Position numbers and translations under genes: made by a program. Of a stretch of DNA of 64,000 bases, positions 48,525-59,437 are shown piece after piece; positions within the stretch are counted from its first letter, which is position 1, and every line of letters begins with the position of its first letter. Under the pieces are notes generated by a model. That model ran no database searches, was not told the origin of the DNA, and saw nothing but the letters and a program-made list of their open reading frames with translations. The stretch is from Phoebastria nigripes (taxonomy: Eukaryota; Chordata; Aves; Procellariiformes; Diomedeidae): NCBI GenBank assembly GCA_035582835.1, contig JAYKAV010002973.1:228961-292960 (forward strand). Direction: 5' to 3'.

Positions 48525-51500
48525 TTGCTTAAAGGAGAATCTCTGAAAACTTGCATTTCTGAGGATAAAAGATACCATAAATTGTAAAAATCCCTATGAA
48601 TTCTTGTTACTTCTACTGGTGTTTTTACTTTTTCTTCATAATATTTTTCATGATCAGGCAAAATTTGACTGTTACGATAGCTGATTAATTCTTCTTTCTT
48701 TTGGAAATTTGTTTATTCTATGAGCTGTTCAGTGCAGCTCTTAGAAAACTAGAGTTTGGAAAAGTCAGATGAAAATCTTTTTCTACTAATTCTTATTCTA
48801 GATAAGATTAAAAAAAAAAAAAAAATCCTGACCCAAGGGTGAAAAGAGTTTTTATATGAGCTTATAGAAGATTTCAAAATGGATAACTCAGGGAAAAAAA
48901 AACAAAACAAGAACAAAAAAAAGCAAACAAAAAACTTTTCAGTTGCCATCCTGTAGGATAACTATGACATTTTGGAATCATTTACTGAAAAACTTATAGT
49001 CTCTATATATACTATTTATTAGTCTGTGATAAGACCTGTGATAAGATGCACTGCCATTTAGAAGAAGAAAACATATCTGAGTTATTCAATGCATGCATAA
49101 AGAACTATATTTTTTCAAAGGTTGTGTTTTTGTTGTTTTTTTTTTTAATATTGCTTTCACTTAGTAATGCATATGAATTTATTCTGTATACAGCTGTCTC
49201 TTAAACCTAACCTTTGAAGAAGAAATGCATCGACATAAGTAAAAAAATCCACAAGTTCTGCCTGTACAAAAGTGGTAGAGAAACATTTACATATTAGATG
49301 TTTAACATGGTTCTGAAAAACATCCAAAAACTTATACNTCTTTAACATTTACTTAACACGTTATAAATTCTGTATTATTTTATCAATCTTCACAACACAA
49401 CACTTTAGTATGATAATTAAAATACTTAAAAACTAGGCCAAAAATTATGAATAATAAACTGTTTATACAGTGGTTTACAAAGTTAGAATGCTTTGCATTA
49501 AATATAAAGGCAGTTTACAAAAATAGGGAGTTCATTATGCTTAACCCTGAATTTCATTTTTCCCTCAGAGTTCAAAAAAAGGAACAGAGTCTGAACCAGT
49601 TGCAGATGTTGTTAAAAATCAGATTTGTGAAAGTGCATATTTTACACAAATCTGAAGAATCAGAGATTAGATAAGATTCCTTACACCTAGCCTTAGTCAC
49701 CTAAAAGTTAGATACGTCTGACCTAGTCTTCCTATAATTCCCTTATCATCAATGGGGAAAAATAGACTGCTTTTGAAACAGGTTGGATAAAGCAGTCCTG
49801 CGCATCTACCTAAGAAAAAGGTGAATTGTCTTGGTGAGGCACCTCTTTATCTCTGAATGAAAGCCTGCATCTCCATCTAGACTACTCAGTTCAGTGTGCC
49901 TGACTGTTCTCTGGCCCTGAGGCTGAATAACAGAAAGAGAGTAGTCACCTCCAAAAAGACTTTTGGAAACAACGTTTTGCCCATGCTCACTCCTAAATTA
50001 TGCTCAGATAGTCTTTGGAAATTGGTGAGTTGCCTTAGAATGAAACCATGCCAGGGACAGTGAAATAATTTAACAGTAGAGATGATTAAGTGTTTGTGCC
50101 TAGGACAGTATTGTGGCACTATTTAACTTACTGAAATAGATGTAGTTTTTAGTTCCTACTTTCAACTCAGATGCCTTTCATACAGCTCCACCAACTTATG
50201 CCCAGAACTGCTACTTCTGATACCAAAACACAGCACTTCTGAGTGCCAAATTTCCTTTGGTAAACGAGGCTTAGTCATGTATGAACCAGCCTGAGGAACT
50301 CAACTTGTATGATAAATCCAAAAGGTCAATACAAATCTGAAGAGACCGGGTTTTACTTGAGATTTTTTATAGAACTTTGTGGCCCAGAATTACGACGGAG
50401 CTTAAATGTCTCAAAGTGGCCTGCACCTAAAATACCATTTTCATAATTCTTGTCTGAGCACTATATAATTCTGAAAACTTTTGAAGTGAGATGTTAGCAA
50501 AGATTTGCCCTCTTCTCTGAACACAGTTATTGCACTAGAGAATTAAAAGGTAAAACAATAAAAGGTTACATCTTAGATATCAACTGAGGAATAAGAGATC
50601 ACCAGGGTTTATGTGTGAATTAGAAAAATGGTTGAAAGTACAAACTAGTAAAACAGCAGGATTGTCTTCATATATATACGCCAACAGTATTTCAAAAGGA
50701 GATTGTGGTTTGCTTATATTTTAGAATTTTTTGAACGTGTCTTTTATATTCCGTTCACAATAAAGCAGTAAATAAAAGAGAAATGAATGGCATAAGACTT
50801 TCAAAAGACTATTGATAGAGTAACTCAGGAAAAAGATCCCTTAAAGCTAAATCATATAGTGAAAGGCAAATAATAGAGATTAGAATCTAGCTAAAATATG
50901 GGAAAGAGGAAAAATGATTAATTTTCTGCAGAGCAAAATGCTAATCCACAATGTCACTGTTTTCAATGAAGAATACTGTGATTATTTTTACATTTATTAA
51001 CAATTTAAAAAAAAAAAAAAGTTGTTATCACCGTAGCCATTTTCATAACTATTTCTGCCAACTGTGTGGTTTAAATAGGAAATCAAGCATGTGGATGTTT
51101 AAAGAATAGCCATTATACTTTTTCATTAGTATTTTCATATTGGTTGTTCAGCATCATCTCTCAGTTTCTGGTTAATACCAGTCATTCCATGTCAGAATAA
51201 GCAAAAAAACAGAATTACAGGGAGTTCAAAGAGAATGTTAATAATTAGAATGTAAATAGATTTCACCAGAGATTTAAATTATATTGTATTTTACTTTATG
51301 TGAAAATAAAAGAGAGGAAAGATATGTACAAAATTATAAATTATATATAGAATATAGATATCTGTTTTATTTCATGGCATAGAAAAATTATAAAGCAATA
51401 CTCACTGAAATTACAAAGGATATTAATTCAGTACTGGTAAAAAGAGTATTATTCACATACACAGGCACTGGGACATAGAAATCAGAAACAAATCATTAAC

Positions 51501-52329
51501 TATAGAGGTTAATATGGAATAGCTGATATTTCATAGCTGTTTATTTACTGTTTTTCTGTTTCTAAGTCATGACAATGCAACTTGGCTTGCAATTTTTATT
51601 TCTGGACCAAACCAAGATAACATCTCATTTTCCAGAGGCAAATAAAACATATGGACACATATTTTATCTCAGCTGTCACATGAGAGATTTTGAGTAAACT
51701 TTTAATGGTTACAAGGAGATAATGCCTTTGATGGCACATCTTGAGCTTCTTCTACTTCCCCATAGAACTTTTGACTTATTTATTATTTTCTTTTTCTTTT
51801 TTTTCCTGGAGATTGGATTAATGCATGTTTCACATGTTGTTGCACACACCTGTTCTAATCCATTTGGTATTTTATCTACAAAGAACATAGTATCTGTCAA
51901 ATTGCAAAATGGTACATTTTTCCTCTGAACAGGGCCAAATGGAACATTACACACCAAATCCACCCACAGGACCCTGCTCTTTACTTCACAATCTGTCCCA
52001 CTGTGCTATTGCCTTGGGCCAGATCTGAAGCAGAACAGACATAACTGGCAATCTGGAAAGCCCAGCAGCCGTCATCTAGTTCAGTCTGTGAGTGTGTGCA
52101 TGTACGTGCCTCAGAAAGGACCACCAGACACACAGAGTTCTGAAGTACCAGATAATAAGTTTTACTAAAATTTGACAATAAACTTTTTTTTCCTTCGATT
52201 GTGTGTAGAGAAAGCTTAATGGGACTACTTATGGTTAAGTTAAGGAACTAACAACCAACTATCCCTCTGTCCTCTATGACCTTTTTATATCCAGTCTGGG
52301 CTTCTGTCAACATGGTCTTTTGGGTTTTG
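48525..52329. other. Unique AT-rich stretch
   Basis: No gene or transposon recognised. There are A-runs near 48810 and 51005. An exon-like segment at 49569-49655 is treated as a finding. One N lies at about 49338. Confidence 0.5.
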
Positions 52330-52622
52330 CATTTTGGTTTTATTTTGGTTTTTGTGGTTTTGGTTTTGTTTCTCTTGTAGTTACAGCAATCTGAGCTTGG
52401 TTGCCTTCAGTATCTGGGATGTTCCTCCTTACAGTCCTCATGGCCAGGCAATTTTCTGCCTCCTCTCTGTCCACCAGTGATCCCACAGTCTTTTCTTGAG
52501 GTGCAGACTCTATCCCCTCACAGTAACTCCTCTAGTTTTCCCCTTTTTATACCCTGAAGTCTTATCATCTTCTCCTCTGGATCGTCCTCACTTGCTTCCA
52601 AGGCAAGGCATAATCCTTCTCC
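52330..52622 (-). mobile_element. Possible LTR of a second retroviral type (or promoter-like relic)
   Basis: On the minus strand this GC-richer segment has GGGTATAAAAAGGGG (TATA box at 52544-52551 on the + scale). About 200 bp later is an AATAAA polyadenylation signal (TTTATT at 52339-52344 on +). Between them are segments such as GTGGGATCACTGGTGGACAG and GCCATGAGGACTGTAAGGAG. TATA-to-AATAAA spacing of this size is typical of an LTR U3-R-U5 layout. Ends and target duplication are not visible, and the segment abuts a CR1 on its upstream side. It is unrelated to the six other LTRs. Alternatives are a host promoter or chance. Confidence 0.35.
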
Positions 52623-52624
52623 AG

Positions 52625-53215
52625 ATCATAGAATCATAGAACAGCCCAGGTGGAAGGGACCTTGAAAGATCATCTGGTCCAACATTTTGTGGGAAAAGGA
52701 GCCTAGACGAGATTATCTAGGCCCCTGTCCAGTCGCATCTTGAAAACCTCCAGTGATAGAGACTCAACCATGTCCCTGGGGATGTTGGTCCAGTGATTGA
52801 TTGTTCTCGCTGTGAAAATTTTTTTCTTATATCAGGATGAAACCTCTCCCAGTGAAACTTGCACCCATTGCCCCTTTTCCTTTCCATGTGGATCCTTGTG
52901 AAGATAAAGCCTCCGTCCTCTTTGTAGCCACCCTTTAAGTACTGGAAAACTGTGATGAGGTCTCCCTGAGCCTTCTCTTCTACAGGGTCAAAAGACCTAA
53001 CTCCTTCATTCNTTCCTCATAGGGCAGGTTCTCCAGCCCTTTGATCATCTTTGTGGTGGCAACTTTGGAGCATCTCCAGTCTGTCCATGTCTTTTTTGAA
53101 TTGTGGGGACCAGAACTGGACACAGTACTCCAGGTGTAGCCTGACAAGCTCTGAGTGGGATGAGTGGGATCAGTAGAGCAGAGACAAGCTCCACAGAATA
53201 GGAGCCAGGCCATGC
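52625..53215 (-). mobile_element. CR1 LINE 3' fragment, about 590 bp, diverged
   Basis: The + strand begins with the reversed tail (TCATAGAATCATAGAACAGC) and the 3' UTR. The minus strand then shows decayed ORF2: a stretch like [13 protein letters not shown] (about 53000-53060) and further upstream segments corresponding to [12 protein letters not shown] sequence. Frameshifts and an N at 53012 interrupt it. It is of the same older group as 11793-11955. Confidence 0.9.
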
Positions 53216-54344
53216 TGTGAGTGAGCCCAAGAACAGAAGCTAGCCTACTTGCTTTCCAATATAGACAACAAGGTATTTCCCTTCACAATATGCCTGCGCA
53301 AATTCAGGTCCTTAGTAGCATGAATAGGCACCAAGTTTATAAGCAAGAAGTAAGCTGCCATCNTACATTTCTGGAGAGTCTTGTGGAAGTGTACAAAACC
53401 TGATCACGAACCAACAGCACTTAAAAGTTTGGCTGATTAATTCTGAGGGAAAGAAAAATTGTTGAAGAAGGCTTGTATGCTTGAAAATATTTTTCTGTTT
53501 TGATTTAGTTTTTGTTTCCTCCCCAGCTATTCCTAACAAAGTTTTTTATCTGTTCACATAATTATATTTTGGCTATTTTGAACAGAGGCTTTGAGGGCTG
53601 AAAAAAGAGGCAGTTATGTCAGAGACATTTACATGAAATGAGAAGATGTAGCAAGGAAAGTGCACCTTAAAGTTTTAAAATGTTTCTGAGAAACAATTAA
53701 GAATGGGATTGTAAGTATGAATTTTCATTCTTTAAAAAAAACCAACAAACAAACAAAAAACCAAAAAACCCATGAAATATAGTCATTCTCCAAAAAAATT
53801 AATGCTGCTACAGTTTAGAAAAACATAGTGACAAGAAAATATCATTTCAACACCATTTACCCAAGTAATACTTTTTATCTGAAGTTTACACCTGTCTTTC
53901 TCAACAAGTACAGTTGTNTTTTTAGACAGCTCCTAAATCCTTCAAAAGGGTTGTCACTCAGTCATTCCCCTGCCACCTCTGGTGAGAGGAATGTGCTTTC
54001 TGCTGCCAGGCTTTGCCTATGGTTGAACACAAGCACACACTGACCGATGCTCGCCTGCCTCCTTTCCCCTGGGTGGCAGTGTTATATAGCACTTTCCCAA
54101 CAGATACAGAGAATAGAGCAGTGCAGTGACGTTGCTATGCTGGAGAGAGAGGAGGACACCAGTAACAGTACGTATAAGAAAAGCATCCTGTGGGACAGAG
54201 GATGGGAAATAGATTTGGATGCCTTGAGAGGTCATCATGTAGGACCAGTAAGAATAAATTGGTAGGAATGTGGCTTAAATACACTGCAAAGAGTGTAGGA
54301 TCCAATTCAGCTGCAACAGTGATGATACAAGCACAACTGGCTTA
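53216..54344. other. Unique AT-rich stretch
   Basis: No gene recognised. AAC/A-rich low-complexity sequence lies near 53738-53772. Ns lie at about 53363 and 53918. Confidence 0.5.
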
Positions 54345-54349
54345 AGTGC

Positions 54350-54941
54350 TGTACTGGTTTTGGCTGGGTTAGAATTCATTTTCTTCATAGCAGCTTGTAT
54401 AGTGCTATGTTTTGGATTTGTGACCAAAACAGTGTTGATAACACACCGATGTTTTAGCTATTGCTGAGCAGTGCTTACACAGCATCAAGACTTTTCTGCT
54501 TCTCACACCACCTCACCAGCGAGTAGGCTGGGGGTGCACAAGAACTTGGGAGGGGACACAGCCGGGACAGCTGACCCCAACTGACCAAAGGGATATTCCA
54601 TACCATATGATGTCATGCTCAGCATATAAAGCTGGGGGAAGAAGGAGGAAGGGGGGGCGTTTGTAGTTATAACCTTTGTCTTCCCAAGTAACCGTTATGT
54701 GTGATGGAGCCCTGCTTTCCTGGAGATGGCTGAACACCTGCCTGCCNATGGGAAGCAGTGAATGAATTCTTTGTTTTGCTTTGCTTGCATGCACGGCTTT
54801 TGCTTTACCTATTAAACTGTTTTTATCTCAAGCCATGAATCTTCTCACTTTTACCCTTCCAACTCTTCCCCATCCCACTGCGGGGGGAGTGAGTGAGCGG
54901 CTGTGTGGGGCTTAGCTGCCTACCNGGGTTAAACCACAAAA
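54350..54941 (+). mobile_element. Solo LTR, ERVL-like (U3 type B, R-U5 type 1)
   Basis: Starts TGTACTGGTTTTGGCTGGG, ends TTAAACCACAAAA. The flanks AGTGC (54345-54349) and AATGC (54942-54946) are a 5-bp target duplication with one mismatch. U3 is type B (TTTGTGACCAAAACAGTG; CACCAGCGAGTAGGCTGG). TATAAA lies at 54625-54630 and ATTAAA at 54811-54816. R-U5 has GATGGAGCCCTGCTTTCCTG. Ns lie at about 54747 and 54925. No interior sequence follows, so it is a solo LTR. Confidence 0.9.
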
Positions 54942-54946
54942 AATGC

Positions 54947-55545
54947 TTAAAGTGATCTGTTTCTTTTGAGGTATCTGTCTGAAGAGAAATCTGTCTGGAT
55001 GGGAGTGGTGTCGAGGTGCTGGCCCACATATCAGACTGTGAAGACTAAAAGCTGTGCTGTGAATTTTAAAAAATCTGACGCTCAGTCTACAATTACACTG
55101 TATTTTATTTCTTACTGCAATGTTAATATATAGTCAGTGATGTACGGCCTTAGTGTAAAGATTGTTAATAAAATCAACTTGTGTGCAGTAATTACATATG
55201 CATTTTATTAGATTAGGTTTCTCTCAAACATTTCATCAACAAATATCTGCATCGCTATCACAATCTCATCCATTTTTCAGACAGCCTCTATTTCTCCTTT
55301 TTTACCTCCTTGAAATCTTTAAAGATATTGCAAATAGCACTCATCTATTAATCTTGATGTCAAAAGCAATGGACTAAATTATCAAAGACTACCTTTGTTT
55401 ATCTAAAAGACAGCATCGGTAGCTAGATTTGCTTTTTTAACTTTTACGTAAATGAGTTACACTATTGTATGAAATATGAAGTGAGACCTTGTCCTCTTTG
55501 TTGTAGGTGGCTTGTCAATCAACTGCGCTAAGTGGATGGGACTAG
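54947..55545. other. Unique spacer between two solo LTRs
   Basis: About 600 bp of AT-rich DNA with no retroviral coding sequence, primer-binding site or polypurine tract that I can recognise. Confidence 0.6.
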
Positions 55546-55766
55546 GTACTTGTCATGGTTTCAGCTGGGATAGAGTTAATTTTTTTTTCCTAGTAGTTGG
55601 TATAGTGCTATGTTTTGGATTTAGTATGAGAAGAATGTTGATAACCCACTGATGTTTTTAGTTGTTGCTAAGTAGTCTGCTAGTCAAGGACTTTTCAGCT
55701 TCCCATGCTCTGCCAGGTGCACAAGAAGCTGGGAGGGAGCATAGNCAGGACAGCTAACCCAACTGG

Positions 55767-55812
55767 CCAATGGGGTATTCCGTACCATGTGACGTCATGC
55801 TCAGTATATAAA
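55767..55812 (+). promoter_or_regulatory. LTR core promoter: CCAAT, CRE and TATA
   Basis: CCAAT at 55767-55771, the palindromic CRE TGACGTCA at 55790-55797, and TATATAAA at 55805-55812, in normal order and spacing for an RNA polymerase II promoter. Transcription would be expected to start about 25-30 bp after the TATA box, where the R region begins. Activity is not shown by sequence alone. Confidence 0.75.
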
Positions 55813-55992
55813 GCTGGGGGAAGAAGAAGGAAGGGGGGACATTTGGAGTGATGGCGTTTGTCTTCCCAAGTAACCGTTACTTGTGATGGAGCCCTGCTTT
55901 CCTAGCGATGGCTGAACACCTGCCTGCCGAAGGGAAGTAGTGAAGGAATTCCTTGTTTTGCTTTGCTTGCCTGCGCGGCTTTTGCTTTCCCT

Positions 55993-55998
55993 ATTAAA
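55993..55998 (+). promoter_or_regulatory. LTR polyadenylation signal ATTAAA
   Basis: ATTAAA, a common variant of AATAAA, lies about 180 bp after the TATA box and is followed by a T/G-rich stretch, as expected at the end of R. The same hexamer occupies the equivalent place in the LTRs at 12665, 27760 and 54350, and on the minus strand in 24961. Confidence 0.7.
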
Positions 55999-56227
55999 CT
56001 GTCTTTATCTCAACCCATGAGTTTTCTCACTTTTACCCTTCCGATTCTCTCCCCCATCCCACCTGGGGGGAGTGAGCGAGCGGCTGCGTGGTGCTTAGTT
56101 GCTGGCTGGGATTAAACCACGACAGTACTTCACCCTCTCTTTTCCCTGGGCTACTGCAGACTCTGCCCAGCACTCTCATGAGTAGCCACTGAGGCTAGTT
56201 TTACACTGGTCATTCAAAAGCAGAGAT

Positions 56228-56303
56228 CCCATCCCACCCTACCCTACCCCATGCCATGCCATGCCATGCTATCCCATCCCATGCCATCCCATCCCACCCC
56301 ATC
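56228..56303. repeat. Imperfect (CCATG/CCATC/CCCTA) pentamer repeat
   Basis: Roughly fifteen pentamer units, mainly CCATG, CCATC and CCCTA, in the + strand. Confidence 0.85.
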
Positions 56304-57630
56304 GCTCTGTGCTGCTTAATAACAAAGGATTATGGAAATGAATTCTGGCAACGAGGCCAAAAAGCATCATCTGATTAATATCTTACAGAGAGATTTGTCT
56401 TGGAGAAAGCTAGCTGGAGTGGTCCCAAATAAATCCAGGGACAAAGCTAGCTGGTAGTGCTGAGGATCAGGGATCCAATTGCTCAGATTTGCTTCTTTGC
56501 CCTTTTTATTCATCAGTATATATGTAGTCNCTATCTTTCCTGCTGCTAAGAGTGAAATTAAGACTGGAATTAAGACTGTTTTCATGATTCACTTTATGAC
56601 CTTGCTTGTAAAACTCATCTTCTGTGGCCAGACTTCAAAAAAAGGATTTAGGTATTGTGACACACAGAGCTGCAGTATTTAAAGTTAGGGACTGCGCTTC
56701 AAGAGTACTATTCATAATGCAGATTTTCTAATGTCTGAGACAATGGTATTTTGTGGAAGAAGAGCACATATGAATGGCATTTAGAAAATCCAGCATGTTC
56801 AAAGATGCCACACTATACAGCCAACAGAAAATGTCACAAAGTGTAACTGCCACTCTGAAAGAGCTGTGGATTTTCCCTTGTCAGAGGCAGAAACATAGGC
56901 CAGCAAAGCATTTAGAGTGTAGAAGGCTTTTAGTGTTGACTTTCAAAAATTCTGAGCATTGGCTGCTTCTAATGACTTTAATGAAACCTGCTGTTTCTGC
57001 AGCCTGAATCACTGACTAAAGATAGGATGTATTGGTGTGTATGTGTCCATGTGTGTCTGTGTGTAAGGGAAGAAAGGGTTAGGTCACTATTTGTCATACT
57101 GCTTTGATGAGTATTATCAGACTGTATCTAGAAAAATAGCAATTTCTAGTGAACAGTTAGGAATGAAAATTAGTGGGGGCAGGGAGGAAAGTAAATTGTA
57201 CACTTAGAAGGAAGAAATTTATATTAAAACTTCCTGACGAGAAACAAGTCAAACAATAGGCCTTAAAGCTCATTCCAAAAATGAAGAAGTCTACAGAAGT
57301 TCAGTCTTCCATCATATTTAGCTTCTTAGCCCCAATGTAAACTGATTGTTGTGAAACATCTAACATACAGTTTTAGAATAGTTTATTTACATGTTTACAC
57401 AAATATTTTTGTAAGAAAAGTATTTTCATCATAAAAGCTATATAATAAAGAGGAGGAAATATAGCGCATGTCAACTATAAGGCAGAACAGGACTGAGATG
57501 TAAAGCCATTGACTAGGTTTGCTCCTCTTCTCATACTCTTCTGCTGGGAAGATCTAACTTTTAGTTTCTGATGAGACATAACCCAAAGTAGAATATTATA
57601 AGGAGATAATTCAGGATGAAAGGTATTCAG

Positions 57631-57651
57631 AAACAAACAAACAAACAAACC
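57631..57651. repeat. (AAAC)n microsatellite
   Basis: Five AAAC units. Confidence 0.85.
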
Positions 57652-59308
57652 CGCTTATGAGAAATTACTTTTTCATGTTATATTATATCATGCCTCTTTG
57701 AGTCTGGGAATTTCTGCATTTTATTTTAAATGACCTTATTAATTATCAGCTTCTGAAACCTATTCCAGTATTCAAAACAAAAATTAAATCCACTGGTCTA
57801 GCCATTGTATTTTGTGAACTAACAGTCCAAGGAAACATAAAAAAAGGCACAAGATCCTGATCATTCTGCAAGTTAAAAATACGGTTTTCTTTTCCCTTGT
57901 CTCTAAAATATAATTTGTAATAAATGGCTTTTGTTGCCTTATAATAACCTTATAAAATTCTTCTGGCTTTCCCTTTTAGCAATTATGAAATCCTGAAACA
58001 GGATGTTTGAAAAGTCTAAAAACTTTCAAACTTTTACTAAAATTTTCCCCATAAATTCCATAAAACATTTTCACAGACTGTTGACCCAAAATGGTCAAGA
58101 GATATAGTAAATTAAGAGGTAATCCAGATTAAAAAACAACCAACCAAACAACAACAACAAAAAACCCCTACACTGTATGGTACACTCGGGATAATCATGA
58201 ATAATCTGTTTGCTTTGGTTAGGAATAATCAATATAGCATTTCAGATCTGATATGAGAACAGATGTCACCATTAAATGTATTTTCCTCCAAAGTAATCAT
58301 AACATTTTGTGCAGCAGCTGATCCTCTTTGGTACATTATTCTCTTGAAATGCAATTCCACAGAATAGCAAAACTGTGAAAGAGGAGTGATCTATGATCTA
58401 AAACACACTTTAAAAAAAAGGCATGTCATTGTGGCCAAAAGATCAGGTGCTAAAATACATGCCAGTCTCGGCTCATTAGGAAATATTCCAGGCTGGCAGC
58501 TGTGCCCTGCCCATCTGTTTCAAAGTCCCATGTCCTCTGGCAACATGTTGCATATCCAATACATATTTTGCAAAAGCTGTTTTTCAAATTATGTCTTCAA
58601 TTTAGGCCCACAGTTAATGCCAAGGATCAGAGCTTGAGTTCATTATATCTAACAATTGACACAAAAATTCTGGATTTAAAAAAAAAAAAAAGAAAAAAGA
58701 GAAGTATCAATGTTCTTAGTACTTAAACTTATGATCTCACTAGTTATTTCTCACGTGACACCTAGCCTACTGAAAATTTGTTAGAGGATGAGGAGTACTC
58801 AGACTAGGATCATTGTAATTCAGGCCATAAAATGTATAATCTTACCACATCTGGTAAGATTTACATCATTGGCAATGATTTCTCTTGCAGTTAGTAAATG
58901 GCAAGTTGTGATTTAAATAGGACTGTTGTTCAAATTTATTTATTTTTTTTATTTCTAAAGGGATTTAAATTTCTTTTAGGCACACAGAAAAAACACTAAT
59001 TAAAAAAATATAAATACAAAAGAACGTCTATATCCTATTTGTAAGAAGAGGACTTTCAGCTTACCCATGGTCTGTCTCATCCTGTATTATCTAGGGAAAA
59101 AATTGTGCTGCTGCTTTTACTATTGCTTTACATCGACCCTTGTGTCATAAATGCCCTTGATACTCTCTCCTGTTTCACAACTATAAATAATAAAATATTT
59201 CTTCTTCAGCAGAACTATCTGCATCTGCTTCCATAAGAAACAGTACCTTGGCAACAATAGGCTTCATTAACTAAGGGGGGACTGACAAAATATTCTTAAA
59301 AAACCACA

Positions 59309-59437
59309 TAGAATCATAGAATCATAGAATAGTTTGGATTGGAAGGGACTTTTAAAGGTCATCTAGTCCAACCCCCCTGCCATGGGAAGGGACATCTTCA
59401 ACTAGATCAAGTTGCTCAGAGCCCCATCCAACTATTA
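59309..59437 (-). mobile_element. CR1 LINE 3' end, short
   Basis: The + strand begins CATAGAATCATAGAATCATA and runs through the 3' UTR to the last ORF2 codons (minus strand ends SNLI-like). Close in type to the CR1 at 31808-32965, reversed. Confidence 0.92.

Larger units (their letters stand above)
55551..56124 (+). mobile_element. Solo LTR, ERVL-like (U3 type A, R-U5 type 1), best preserved copy
   Basis: Starts TGTCATGGTTTCAGCTGGG and ends ATTAAACCACGACA, flanked by a perfect 5-bp duplication GTACT (55546-55550 and 56125-56129). U3 is type A; CCAAT, CRE, TATA and polyadenylation signals are all present. R-U5 contains GATGGAGCCCTGCTTTCCTA and GGGAGTGAGCGAGCGGCTGC. One N lies at about 55745. 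The perfect duplication and intact promoter motifs suggest it is among the younger insertions here. Confidence 0.95.
56130..59307. other. Unique AT-rich stretch
   Basis: No gene recognised apart from chance frames (e.g. 58386-58637). A GT-rich patch at about 57031-57065, a pentamer repeat and an AAAC repeat are the only simple sequences. One N lies at about 56530. Confidence 0.5.

Noticed and set aside
54350..56124. A small provirus with two LTRs
   Set aside because: The LTRs are of different U3 types, each has its own 5-bp duplication, and no gag, pol or env lies between.
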